A stretch of 64,000 nucleotides of DNA from Endothia cerciana (Eukaryota > Ascomycota > Sordariomycetes > Diaporthales > Cryphonectriaceae), in contig JALRMH010000038.1 in assembly GCA_026119935.1 (NCBI GenBank), positions 124,001-188,000 of the forward strand, in the 5' to 3' direction. Position 1 is the first letter of the stretch. The number at the start of each line of letters is the position of its first letter. This document shows positions 43,003-53,630 of this stretch, one piece after another. Both the position numbers and the translations under genes were made by a program. Under the pieces are notes generated by a model. The model did no database searches. It was given only the letters and a program-made list of their open reading frames with translations, and had not been told where the DNA came from.

Positions 43003-43640
43003 ATGCCTCGTCAGAGATCCGTGAGCGGCGGGCGCGCACCCGCCCGGCCGACCGTCCCTACGCGTACCTCCACCCAGCCTCAGTCCCAGCAGCAGACCCG
43101 GCCGGCCGCCACCTACGCCGCGCCCGCGACCCGGGCCCCTCACCAGCCACCTCCCACCGCACAAGCGCCCACGTCGTCCGGCGGCTCAGGACTGTTTGGG
43201 CAGATGGCTAGCACTGCTGCGTATGTGTCTCCCCCTCCTCTCCCCCTGTATATATGCCAGGTTTCCAAGGTGGCGCCGCGGAGAAAAAGAGAAACCAGAA
43301 GCCATGAGTTGTGGCAGGCGCGATGTTCATGAGACGAAGTGCTGACGGGATTCTCCTCGCGTGCAGAGGTGTTGCGGTCGGGCACACCGTGGCCAACGGC
43401 ATAATGGGCATGTTCGGCGGTTCCTCCTCCAGCGAGCCGGCCGAGGCTTCGCAGCAGGCCGCCGCGCCCCAGCAGCAGCAGCAGGGCTCATACTACGCCA
43501 ACCAGCAGGCCGACCCCAACTGCGCGATGGCGACCAAGAGCTTCACGAGCTGCATGGACGAGCACCAGGGCAACATGTCCATCTGCGGCTGGTACATGGA
43601 GCAGCTGAAGGCCTGCCAGGCCGCTGCTAGCAGGTACTAA
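43003..43640 (+). CDS. Mix17/CHCHD2-family twin CX9C protein, 2 exons, 163 aa
   Basis: A small mitochondrial intermembrane-space protein, imported by the Mia40 route; in animals CHCHD2/10 act in cristae and respiration. The N-terminus (MPRQRSVSGGRAPARP) is basic, followed by a Pro/Gln-rich stretch. A conserved hydrophobic segment spans the splice (GLFGQMASTAAAGVAVGHTV, ANGIMGMFGG). A Gln-rich linker leads to the CHCH domain with two exact CX9C motifs, CAMATKSFTSC and CGWYMEQLKAC. Exons are 43003-43220 and 43367-43640, totalling 492 nt; the intron is 146 nt. The C-terminus is KACQAAASRY. Confidence 0.95.
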
Positions 43641-44006
43641 GCCCGGAAATGGGCTGGCCGGGCGGCTGTGAAGAAACAGCAAGGAATCAGACACATAATG
43701 GAACCGGAGCGGCGGATGTGTGGATGGTCTGATAGGAAACACGCCTTCTCGTAGGGAACGAAGGGAAGGAGAAAGAGAATCATCTAGTTTCACTCGGCCC
43801 TCGCGGGCCTGATGAGAGACAGGTAGATCGGGAAGGAAAGGGAAGAGGAAGAAAAAACAACTCGATTCATCACAGCATAATTGCACATGCTGCGTTGCAT
43901 CGCGATGTGAAGCAGCGAGCTCCGCAAATACTTGTGTGAAACGATATTACAGGGTCCTAACGGCATCAAAGTCCGGACTCCTGGGAGTGAACCTCATCTA
44001 TAAAGT
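43641..44006. other. Convergent 3' region, MIX17 / UBX gene
   Basis: 366 nt between two convergent genes. The minus frame 43488-43886 is a shadow. Nothing else is seen. Confidence 0.4.
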
Positions 44007-45554
44007 CTACTTATCCTTGTCATCATTGTCATTCCGGGGCTCGAAATTCAGCTGTTCTTCGTCAGGATCGCTGCTTGTAGCACTGTTCACAGGGGTCACA
44101 GGACATACCGAATTTCCGTTGTAGAGCTGATGGTCCCTCGGCCTGTCATCAGGATTCTGGAACCCCTTGATCCGCCCACCGTCTCTTCCTGATGTCGATG
44201 CCTGGGACTGGCCCTGCTCTTGCCGAGCAGCACTCGTCTGCCCATCTCCACTGTCAGCACTCCCGCCCGATCCTAGTCCCCCAAGCGCACCGGCAATTCC
44301 GCTCGAGGTGTTCATCACGAAGCCCAATACAGCCGTGACGAACCTCGACGCGGGATTCGTCAGCCCGGCGTTCAAGCTCGTGTAGGCTTCCGAGTACCGA
44401 TCCACAGGCGTCAGTACGAGCGTTGCGCTCGGCGTCAACCCCAGCTCCTCGAGGCTCTGGTCCTCCTCCGTGGCGTGGTCGATGGTACGGATCGGCAGCG
44501 GCGTGAGGATTACCTTGAATGTGTACGGGTCCTTGTCGTCGGTGCGGTTCTCGTCGACCCACTTTCGCACGTCCTGAGACAGCGTGGCTGTGGACGGGAA
44601 ACGCGCCCTGATGGTCGACCCGTCGAAGAGGCGGACCTGGAGAGCGCACTGGTCGTGTTTCCTCCCGGCCGGTGAGGCAGGGGGAACGGCAGCCTCGGGG
44701 ATGGGCGTGCTCACCTCCTCGCCCGCCGCAGCCCGGCGCTCCAGGTCCCTCTCCTGCCTCCGCAGCTCGTCCCGCGCCTTTCGCTCGGCCTTGTCGTCCG
44801 CAATGAGCTTCAGCACCCGCGCCCTCTCCTCGCGCGCCTTGGCCTTCCGCTCTGCGAGTTGCTGCGAGGCCTTCTTCAGCGCGTCGTTCTGCTTCGTCTT
44901 GGGCTCCGGCTCCGGGTCCTGGTCCTGGGGCTCCTCGGCGGTCATCTTGCCCTTCTCCTTGCGGCGGCGTTCCTTTTCGATTTTGTCGCGTTCTTTGCGT
45001 GCTGCTTCGCGTTGCCGGTCCGCCTCGCTGGTCTGCGGCGTAGGGACCCCGGGCGCTCTCGAGGTTAGTGTTGCCTGGCCGGCGGACGGTGCGGTCTGGG
45101 CTGGGCCGGCCGCCGCCGTCGGCGTACCCACCGAGGAGACTGTTTCCACAGGAGCAGGAGACGTCGTCTGTACAGCAGAAGAAGCACCGGGACCTGCCTG
45201 TCCCTGGCCCCCCGCCTGCGCGCCCAAGGCGTTCCCGACCCTCCTCAGGAACTCCCCCTTCCCCGTGCCGGCAGCAACATACTCCTTCAGCTCTCCGTTC
45301 CTGATGACAACCAGCGTGGGGACCTTGGGCAGTGGGAAGATGGCGGCCAGATACCCTGCCTCCTGGGATCCGGCCTCCAGCCTGAGCACGACGGCATCCT
45401 TCTCCAGGGAGGGCGCGATGGCGCCGTCCGCGAGATACTCATCCTCCCATGTCCTGCTCTCCTCCTGGCCGTCCGTCACGAGGCAGACGACGAGCTTTGA
45501 CTGGTGCAGGGCGGTCGATATGCCCTCCTGCAGGGTGCCGGTGAAGAACACCAT
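44007..45554 (-). CDS. UBX-domain protein with thioredoxin-like N-terminus (UBXN4/Ubx-type), 515 aa
   Basis: A likely Cdc48/p97 adaptor at the ER membrane. Residues 1-110 form a thioredoxin/UAS-like fold without active-site Cys pair (MVFFTGTLQEGISTALHQSK, PKVPTLVVIRNGELKEYV). Residues 175-275 are a charged coiled coil. The UBX domain is at about 301-383 (CALQVRLFDGSTIRARFPST, then ILTPLPIRTIDHATEEDQSL). The p97-binding loop, normally FPR, reads LPIR here. After it, a hydrophobic segment (RFVTAVLGFVMNTSSGIAGA, about 404-423) may insert in the membrane. The tail ends acidic (NDNDDKDK). No intron. The open frame extends 49 codons upstream, but Met at 45554 is the start typical for this family. 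Same architecture as human UBXN4. Confidence 0.88.
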   Translation of the reverse strand: MVFFTGTLQEGISTALHQSKLVVCLVTDGQEESRTWEDEYLADGAIAPSLEKDAVVLRLEAGSQEAGYLAAIFPLPKVPTLVVIRNGELKEYVAAGTGKGEFLRRVGNALGAQAGGQGQAGPGASSAVQTTSPAPVETVSSVGTPTAAAGPAQTAPSAGQATLTSRAPGVPTPQTSEADRQREAARKERDKIEKERRRKEKGKMTAEEPQDQDPEPEPKTKQNDALKKASQQLAERKAKAREERARVLKLIADDKAERKARDELRRQERDLERRAAAGEEVSTPIPEAAVPPASPAGRKHDQCALQVRLFDGSTIRARFPSTATLSQDVRKWVDENRTDDKDPYTFKVILTPLPIRTIDHATEEDQSLEELGLTPSATLVLTPVDRYSEAYTSLNAGLTNPASRFVTAVLGFVMNTSSGIAGALGGLGSGGSADSGDGQTSAARQEQGQSQASTSGRDGGRIKGFQNPDDRPRDHQLYNGNSVCPVTPVNSATSSDPDEEQLNFEPRNDNDDKDK

Positions 45555-46258
45555 CCTGTGAGGTGTGCTCCCGGCGAGATGCCTCCCTTGGCTCGGCTGA
45601 AATTGAGGCGGACGAGTACAGATGACAGGCTCGCACGGGATACCAAGGTAATCTCTGGGACAGGGATGAGTGCCAGAAGCAAAAAGCCCAAGAGAAAACA
45701 CTTAAGATATGAGCTCCTCCTCAGGATACGCTGGGTTGGTAAGTTGCCGCCGCCTCCCGGGAGGTGGGTTCAGCAGCGTAGCACTGGCGCGGGTGGGCTG
45801 CTGTAAGGCATCGCCAAGGCTCCGGGGGCGGGACGACCCCTGGCTTCGGTACATACAGAGTAGTAAGCTGCGCAGCTTTGGCCCTGGAAGCTCCACTGGC
45901 CAACCGCCTAGAGCTAGTTGCATCATCCGCCCCAGAACAGCTTTCGATGTGCGCATCCCCAAAAAGTCTCGCCAACCATTCTCAGCCCCCAGGACACACG
46001 AGGATACCACCCCCAGCCGGACGCAGAAGCCTCGACGGCGGTGATGACTACGGCTTGAGGCCCACTGCGCTCACGTCCACCTGGCCAGCACTTGTCACGG
46101 GAGATATCTTCGTATACCCAGCGAGTGCGCCCGCGCCCCTACCGGAGAAGATACCGGCTCGCGTCTTCAGAGCTCCGGGGCTCACCACCTACGACGTCTT
46201 CGAGTGCGGTCCGGCAGCGGACGACCGCGCATTGGAGCTCCTCAGCCCCTCCCACTCC
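45555..46258. promoter_or_regulatory. Divergent promoter region, UBX gene / SHY1
   Basis: 0.7 kb between opposite start codons. Frames crossing it (for example the upstream extension of the SHY1 frame from 45878) lack family content and are treated as leader. Confidence 0.45.
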
Positions 46259-47558
46259 ATGATGAAGGCCTTCGCGCGCCTGGCGAGGCCCTCGCCGGGT
46301 AAGCAGGCCGTCCAGACCCTCACAGACACCACCTCCAAACCTCTTCGCACGATACCCTGCCACCACCACCACCACCACCCTCGCCGGCCCTTCTCCCACA
46401 CCCGGCCCCGTGCCCAGAATGGCGGGCCCCGCCAGCCGGCCGACGACCCGGGCTTCCACTCCATCCTCGACAACCCGCCGCAGCTTGTGCGCACCGGCCG
46501 GCGCCACGGGCCGGGGCTCATCATCCTCGCCATCATCCCCGTCACGGCCTTCGCGCTCGGCACGTGGCAGGTCTACCGGCTGCGGTGGAAGACGGACCTC
46601 ATCGCCAAGTGCGAGGACCGGCTCGTGCGGGAGCCCCTGCCCCTGCCGCCACGCGTCGACCCCGACGCCGTGGGCGACTTCGACTACAGGCGGGTGGTCA
46701 CGCGGGGCCGGTTCAGGCACGACCAGGAGATGCTGATCGGCCCCCGGATGCGGGACGGCGAGCAGGGGTACATGGTCATCACGCCGCTCGAGAGGGAGGG
46801 CGACGGCGGGAGCACGGTGCTTGTGAACCGGGGTTGGATACCGAAGCGGCTGGGGGACAGGAGGAAGAGGGCGAGGGAGGCAATGCCGGAGGGGGAAGTG
46901 GTGGTGGAGGGGTTGCTGAGGGAGCCGTGGAAGAAGAACATGTTTACGCCTGAGAATAGACCGGACAAGGGCGAGTTCTACTTCCCAGACGTGAGGCAAA
47001 TGGCCGAGTTGACGGGGGCACAGGCGGTTTGGATCGAGGCCACGATGGGTAAGTGCTTTGGGCCTTGGGCCAGAGAACATTTCTCACAATCGAGACTATC
47101 GATCCTGCGGATATCTTGCTAATGGGTACCATTTAGACCCGAACTACATGCAGGTCATGGAGTACGAAGCCAAGGGCATTCCTTTGGGAAGACCTGCGGA
47201 GGTCAACCTGAGGAACAACCACGCCCAGTACATCTTCACCTGGTAAGCCCTCTCTCCTCTCCTTATACCTCGTCAATACGAGAACTAGACCGCCCAGCAC
47301 CTACCTGTCTTCACTCGCGGCATCTGGTCAAGCCTCCGCTGGGCTCATCACATGCGCAGCCTCTCCAAGTTGCATGCCATGCATCCCCGGTCATGGATAT
47401 CTCATGGCACCGCCACCTTCCAACCCATCGGAGACGGCACATGCTGACACCCTCATAGGTATAGTCTCTCCCTCGCTACGGCCATAATGCTGTGGATGGT
47501 CATCAAGAAGCCCCCTTCCGAGGTGGCCAAGCGCGTCCGCAGAAACACGCAGTGGTAG
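46259..47558 (+). CDS. Shy1/SURF1, cytochrome c oxidase assembly factor, 3 exons, 331 aa
   Basis: A mitochondrial inner-membrane protein for Cox1 and haem a insertion. The N-terminus MMKAFARLARPSPGKQA is a presequence and contains a natural run of six His at about residues 34-39. Transmembrane helix 1 (GLIILAIIPVTAFALGTWQV) carries the family motif GTWQVYRLRWK. The soluble domain has GPRMRDGEQGYMVITPLERE and VLVNRGWIPKR (the NRGW motif). Helix 2 is near the end (WYSLSLATAIMLWMVIK). Exons are 46259-47048, 47137-47242 and 47459-47558, totalling 996 nt; introns are 88 and 216 nt. The upstream open frame was not used, since the Met-Met start gives a proper presequence. The 3' end lies 46 nt from the convergent CENP-T gene. 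Confidence 0.95.
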
Positions 47559-47604
47559 GAACTTGCTTTTGCATAGTGTGGCCTGAGCAACTACCGTCAC
47601 AGCC

Positions 47605-49410
47605 TCACGTCACTTCCTCGTCCTCTCCTGCGTTGGCCCTCCCTCGTCGTTTCTTCGCAGGCGCTAGAGCAGGCATGCGCAGTTCCTGTAGGAGCTCCCT
47701 GGGCAGATGCCTCTGCGCAAGGGCATAGGGCGTCGCCGAGGCACTCGTCTGCCGTTGTCTAGGAAGATGAAGCGGTTAGGTTGGTGTGTACATACAACAT
47801 GGGACATAGTAAAACCACGATACCCAGGTGACGAACGGGGATAGGATCAAATGAACATACCTCCTCATGAGGGTCAACATGTCGCTCTCGTTGATCATTG
47901 TTCGGCCTTTCGCGTGGTTTGCATATGCCCGGAGGTCATCACCAAGCTGCTCAAAGAACCAGTCCGACGCTTGCATGATGGCCGATAGCGTGTCCGAGTT
48001 GATCTTGGTCTTGCCCGCAAACCGTTGCGCAAGCCGCTTGACGACGCTCGTAGGAAGCGACGGATACTCGATGCCGTAGCGAGAGATCTTCTTGCCTGGT
48101 TTCTTCACCCGTCCCGCCGACTTCGACAGTTGTCTCGCGATGACGGCCTCTGCTGCCGTGTCGCCAACGCCGACGTCCTCGTCGTCTCCTCCCGCGAAAT
48201 CCAATGGCGCGTCATCCCCGGCATCCATCTCTTCGCCGAAAGGAGGAGGCTCGTCGCCGAGGGGAGGTGGCTCGTCGTCGAAGCCAAATGGTTCATTCCC
48301 AGGCGGCGAAACCTCACGCTCAGGCGAAGACTGCACCTGCGGCGCCAGGACAACCGTGCTCTGGTCACCCGCATCCAGGTTGAAGTCGATCGCACCAAAG
48401 TCACTAATACGTCCGCCCAGCGTCTCTCGCCTCGCAACCTCATCGTCCAGCCTCTCCAGCGTGGCATCCTCGCCTCCCATTCCCGTCCCGTCGCCCGTAT
48501 CGTCATCCCACTGCGGCCGTGGGAAGAAGGCAGGGTCGATGCCCCCATCACCATCATCACTCTGTCCGTCCCCCAGCGGCCCGTAATCACTCATCCGCAT
48601 TGAGTACCTCTGCGACAACCCCATCGTGGCCCTCCTCGGCATCTCGATACTCTGCATCGTAAGGTTATCATCCAGGTCCTCGAGCCCACTGCTCCTCGGC
48701 GGCCGCGGAAGCTCGCCGTCACTATCGGCGTCCTCGTCGATCGGCAGGGAGAAGCGCGGTCTGTCAATTGGGAACTCATCGTCACTGTCGTCCGGGTCCT
48801 CGGGGATCGTCACCGCGGGCCTCCGGCCCCGGCCGCTCCGTCGCCTCCGCGCGCCGCCGGTGGCTGTCGGATCGTCCGGCGACGACGAGCTCGAGGTCGT
48901 TATCACCTTGCTACTGGGCGCCAGCGTCTTGCTCAGGGCGCGCAGGACATCCCGGGGGGTCTCGCGCTGGTCGCGAACGGAGCGGCGCCTGTTGCGGCCG
49001 GGGGTGTTGATCTCATTGATGGCGGCGCGGCGGGAGTCGAGGGCGCGGATGGCGGCGCGGCCGTGGGGCGTGAACTGTGTCGGCTGCTTGCGCCCCGAGG
49101 CGGAGAGGAGCTGCCTCGAGGCGCGGAAGTCGACGACCTGGTTGCCGGGCGTGCGGATGGAGAAGCGGGTGGTGGAGGCGGGCGGCGCAGAGGCGCGGGG
49201 GTTGTGGACGGGGGTCTGTGCCAGGTCGGGCTGACCGCCCTCGCTGCTGACGGACTTCGGTGGATGCGAGGAGCTGCGCCCTGGCGTGGTGCCGCCCCCG
49301 AGGGGGCTGCGCTGGCGTGGACGGCCTGCTGGTGGCATCTCGGGGGGAGGGCGTGCGCGGATGGGGAGTGGGAGCTTGGACGGCCCGGCTGAGCCCTGTG
49401 CGTTTGGCAT
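47605..49410 (-). CDS. Kinetochore protein CENP-T (Cnn1-like), 2 exons, 567 aa
   Basis: An inner-kinetochore histone-fold protein that pairs with CENP-W and recruits Ndc80. The first 430 residues are disordered, with many Ser/Thr-Pro sites and basic patches (for example GARRRRSGRGRRP) and acidic runs. The histone fold occupies about residues 440-560: PSLPTSVVKRLAQRFAGKTK, LSAIMQASDWFFEQLGDDLR, MINESDMLTLMRR. It continues across the intron as QRQTSASATPYALAQRHLPR and ELLQELRMP. Exon 1 is 47861-49410 and exon 2 is 47605-47758 (1,704 nt in total); the intron is 102 nt. Without the splice the histone fold would lose its last helix. The C-terminus is basic and then acidic (KKRRGRANAGEDEEVT). Confidence 0.93.
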
Positions 49411-50987
49411 TTAGACCGTGAGCATGATCTTGGACGACTCGTGTGTGCTTGGGCCGCCTGTATGCTGGGTGCAGGGCAAGGAGATGGGCCCAGTGGCTCC
49501 TGGGCTGCAGTGCTGCTGGAGGTGGAATGGTTGCTATGCTTTCGACCTCGATGGTAGACGCGTCGGGCGCGTTTTGGAAGGGGTGCCCTCCCATCATTGA
49601 GCGCCCTACGGCTAGGGTGAGTGTACAAGTTGGGGGGGGGGGGGTCCATTGGTCTGTCCTATCGATAAGCTCGCCCAATGTTCTGAGTGTTGCAGCCCTA
49701 GTTCCCCACCGGGTCACCGCGCGAGTGCGACTTGTCTCCTAGCCGTTTGCCGGTGTACCATTGAGCCTTTCGCAAGGCCTGTCATCCTCTTGGAACCACA
49801 AGCTCAGCGATCAGTCCCAACTCCACCGTCTCCCTCGACATGGACGGCTTGGTCGCGGGTATGTGAAATTCTGCGAGCCCGGATGAGCCTCGTCAGAGTG
49901 GCTCCGGCTCGGGAAGGAGATCCCCCAGGAGGACGGCCGCCGTCGCGAGGTCCTCCTGAACTGTGCCCGAGGTGTCCCATCCTCGCACCAGACCTCTGGG
50001 CATCCCAAATCCCCGACCGGCGGATGGAGCCTTCGGAACATCAGCAGTGTGTTCCGAGTCTCGTGGGGGTTCTCTCGGCAGAGTATCCGCAGCCAAGCCC
50101 ATCGCGAGGGGCGTCATGTCTTCCCTCTCTGATGAAACCTCACAAGCATGAGAAGGCTACGTGCCTAACAGGCGACCCGAGGCGGGAGGGAGGCTCAGTA
50201 TGGATCCTAAGACACGGCCTCTCGTCCCGGATGATGGATCAGTCGGGAGGGCTGACACGACGAGTTTTGAAACAACGAATCAGGCAATCCACACTTGCGC
50301 CATGGTGACCCCTAGGGAAGCTAAAACACTGGGTGGTCCAAGAGCCTTGTTACATGACCTGCTTCAAAGTCTGCGCCAGGACTTCTGGATACAGATAGTT
50401 GGTACTCTAACAACAAGCTCCTAATTTGCAGCCTTAACTGTGGCGTGATCGAACCCAATCGAGAACGGTCCCCAGGCGCTGGGATGGATCTCTAGGCGTG
50501 AGCCAGGACGGCCATCGGTCTCCATGATCCCGTCCATCCTGGTTGTGTCACCATGACGGCTAGGCGTAGGTTTGAGTGGCGTGTTGACCTGACAACCGCA
50601 ATGTGGTCAGTTCGGCTTGTACAGAGCGGTTATGTTCGCGATGACGAAGCCTCGAGCCCCTGGAGTCCAGATGAGGCTCTCGCTTCCGTTGATCCGAGCT
50701 CTTGTTGCTCCGCATTTCATGTAAAACGCGGAGCAAATGTTTCTCGAGAGCTGTTGGCCGAAGTCAAGGACTCCGTGATAGATCGTTCAGCCTCACTGCC
50801 GTTTGGGTGTCCCTGACGTAGGGAGAGGGGCCACGCTGGACAAACAGCCCCAAGATATGAAGTCACTCCTCCAGACTCATCGCCCAGGTCTTGCTCTGTT
50901 ATTGCTTTTCCAGTCCTGAAGAAAGTTTTCTTTTTCTTCTTCTTCTTCTTCTTCTCCTCCTGTCTTTCTCCATCTTCCTTTTTCCTT

Positions 50988-51030
50988 TTTTTTTTTTTAA
51001 AAAAAAAGGAAAAAAAAGGGGGGGGGGGGA
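50988..51030. repeat. Abutting T, A and G homopolymer runs
   Basis: A T run is followed directly by A runs and an 11-nt G run, with no biological repeat unit. Same type as the tracts at 10.7, 17.9 and 29.0 kb. Confidence 0.75.
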
Positions 51031-52164
51031 AGGCAAAAGATAGAACAAAAGAAAAGGGGAGGCTTTTTCTTCCTTCTCAGTCCACTGCCGGCAGCAATAA
51101 CGGGCTGCATGATATACCATAGTGACGATCTCATCCGCGGTTGCTCCCATCCAACCACTTGATTTTGATATTGCTGTTGAAAGACCAGGCGGCTGCTGGG
51201 CTAGTAGCGATCCCCATCCTATTATCTACTTTGGAGGGCAAACTGCAACCCAAGAGATCGCCTAAGCTTCAGGAGCCACGGGGTCACCTTTGCGCTATGA
51301 CGCTTCTTGGTTCCTGTTCCTGACGTTGTGCTTCCTCACTGGACGTACACACACCAAGCAGCCCAGACGCATTCCAGAAGGGTCAGACTTTCTGGGCCGG
51401 CGCAGTTGAACCTACAAATGACCTCCAGCCTTGGACGGGTGTGGCAGGTCCTCTCCCCTCCCACCGTTTGTCTCCCCAGGTAGGTGTGCAGTCCCAAGCG
51501 TCTCACCTCCCGATGTCCCATGACCTGAGACGAGAGTGCCAGAGGCGCCCAGGCAGTTGAAGTCCTCACCTCTTCTCTGAGAGGCCCCACCTTGATATGG
51601 GATTGCCCGGTGCGAGGTACCGGCCCGTACAGCTGGCGGGCGTGAGGTACTTGCTATCTCCCTGTCACAAACTCCAGGTGGCCCCGGTCCGTTACCCCCT
51701 ACCCGCTGGTGAGACCAGTGGTGGTGGCCACCCGCCGGACCTCCAACCTGGCACGCCTGGAAACTTCCCCCACCGCCCGCTAAGGGCGCAACTGGAGGAC
51801 CTGGGCCCTGCTAGCACCCTTCACCCGGCCCACCATGCTGAACCTGATCTTCCTGATCCCCTCCCTGACCTTCAACTCCCGCCCAAGTCGTGTTGCGGCA
51901 TCAATCCGTTCCGGTCGTGTCAAAACCTTTCCTGTCTTTTCATGCGGCAATACCCAGATCGACCTCTCCCTCCTTCATAGCTCCCGGAACTCCTCTCTGG
52001 TTGTCGTTGTTTTTGTTGTTGTTGCTGCTGCTGCTGTCATCGTCATCCCCCGTCTCCACTACCGCCCAGCTGTCATCGACATCATCACGCCGCGCGAGGT
52101 GAAGAGGCCTGAGCTCTGTGACCAGCATTCGAACGTCGCCTCGCCTGCCCCTTGCCCTGCCTGC

Positions 52165-52222
52165 CCTGTTTTGCCCTGCTCTGCCCTGCCCTGCCCTGCC
52201 CTGCCCTGCCCTGCCCTGCCTG
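52165..52222. repeat. (CCCTG)n tandem repeat
   Basis: About eight or nine pentanucleotide units, degenerate on the left, about 230-290 nt upstream of the Rac start codon, within its CT-rich leader or promoter. Confidence 0.85.
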
Positions 52223-52450
52223 GTCCTCTCTGGTCTGCAAACGCCATCCTGATTACCACCTCACACATTCACATCCACTCTATCACACATCCTGCTTCAT
52301 ATCTGCAAACACCGGTCGGCCGACAGACTCCTCTGAAGTCGTCGCACCAAGATTGAAGCTTAACGCGCGACGTTCCCATATCAACCTTCCTCTTTGCAGT
52401 CCGCAACACCGACTCGATCGTATCCAAAGCATCACCCGTCTGGATTTAAT

Positions 52451-53630
52451 ATGGCTGCTCCCGGGGTTCAGTCTATCAAGGTTCGTCCTAGCGATCACCG
52501 CATCGTCGTCGGCATTGGCTCTGGCTCTGGCATTGCCAGCCTCTCCCAGCTGGAGGCGGCTCGCATGTCCCCATCCAGTCCAGCCGTGCAGAGCAGCCAC
52601 GCAGACAGCAGGCTGACCATTCAACTCGCCAACTGCAGTGCGTCGTGACAGGCGATGGTGCTGTCGGCAAGGTATGTTCCAAACATAGCCCGTCTCTAAC
52701 TCCGCATACCCTCCTGCTCGGTCTTCTCTGCTGCAGCTCGTCACGTCAGATCATTGATTCGCTGACCTCGAACACCAGACATGTCTCCTCATCTCCTACA
52801 CCACGAATGCCTTCCCCGGCGAATACATTCCCACAGTGTACGTGCAATCGCACCCGACCTTCTGCATCCACCGTCGCCCCAGCCGAAGGCTCTCGGGATG
52901 GGGCCGGCCCTTTATTGCCGCCAGCACGTGCACAACGAAGACTGATCATCCTTCCCCTACAGTTTCGACAACTACTCTGCGAGTGTGATGGTCGACGGGA
53001 AGCCGATTAGCTTGGGACTTTGGGATACTGCTGGACAGGAGGATTACGACCGACTTCGACCTCTTTCCTACCCTCAGACCGATGTCTTCCTGATCTGCTT
53101 CTCCATCGTCAGCCCGCCGTCATTCGACAACGTCAAGGCCAAGGTGCGTACACTACCTTCCCCGAACCGGGCCTCTCCTCGGTGGATACCCAGAGGGTTT
53201 AATGAGCCCGGCCCATGAGGCTTTGAGACTGACACGGTTGCAGTGGTACCCTGAGATCAGCCACCATGCTCCCAATATCCCCATCATCCTGGTCGGCACG
53301 AAGCTCGACCTGAGGGAGGACCCCAATACTATCCAGAGCCTCCGTGACAAGAGAATGGAGCCTGTGACCTACGACGAAGCCCTTAGAACTTCCCAGGACA
53401 TTCGGGCGCACAAGTACTTGGAGTGCTCTGCACTGACCCAGCGCAATCTGAAGGCCGTTTTTGACGAGGCTATTCGGTATGAAGACAACCCGGCAGCCCA
53501 CTGTGGCAATCTTGTGGGATGACTGAGATCGACTTGGATGACTGACTTGATACCTTACCACAGTGCTGTGCTCAGCCCGAGGCCTCAAGCGACCCAGAAG
53601 ACGAAGAAGTCGAAATGCACAATCATGTAA
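52451..53630 (+). CDS. Rac-type Rho GTPase, 6 exons, 200 aa
   Basis: A polarity and cytoskeleton switch at the plasma membrane. Motifs in order: the P-loop GDGAVGKT (residues 14-21), [20 protein letters not shown] (switch I), WDTAGQEDYDRLRPLSYPQT (switch II, Rac/Rho-type), the TKLDL base-recognition loop, ECSALTQRNLKAVFDEAIR, and a polybasic tail TQKTKKSKCTIM with a CAAX box ending in Met. Exons are 52451-52480, 52639-52671, 52779-52837, 52963-53143, 53244-53476 and 53564-53630, totalling 603 nt. The first three are only 30, 33 and 59 nt. Rac rather than Cdc42 is favoured by the N-terminal extension MAAPGVQSIKCVV and by SASVMVDGKPISLGLWDTAG. All GTPase residues needed for activity are present. 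Confidence 0.95.

Larger units (their letters stand above)
49411..52450. other. Long upstream region between CENP-T and the Rac gene
   Basis: 3 kb without a supported gene. Frames at 49649-50308, 50553-50816 and 51597-51980 have no family signal. Homopolymer runs lie at 49632-49643 (G) and at 50988-51030, where T, A, A and G runs abut. A CCCTG tandem repeat lies at about 52165-52222. The right part is CT-rich and is probably the promoter and leader of the Rac gene. Confidence 0.4.

Noticed and set aside
44584..45561. Long plus-strand frame of 325 codons
   Set aside because: It is antisense to the UBX-domain gene. Its Ser/Leu-rich product merely mirrors the charged coiled coil, and the minus-strand frame has clear domains.
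46139..47080. Minus-strand frame of 313 codons
   Set aside because: Antisense to SHY1, low-complexity Arg/Pro/His composition, no family signal.
48626..49234. Plus-strand frame of 202 codons opposite CENP-T
   Set aside because: Shadow of the disordered Arg/Ser-rich part of CENP-T.
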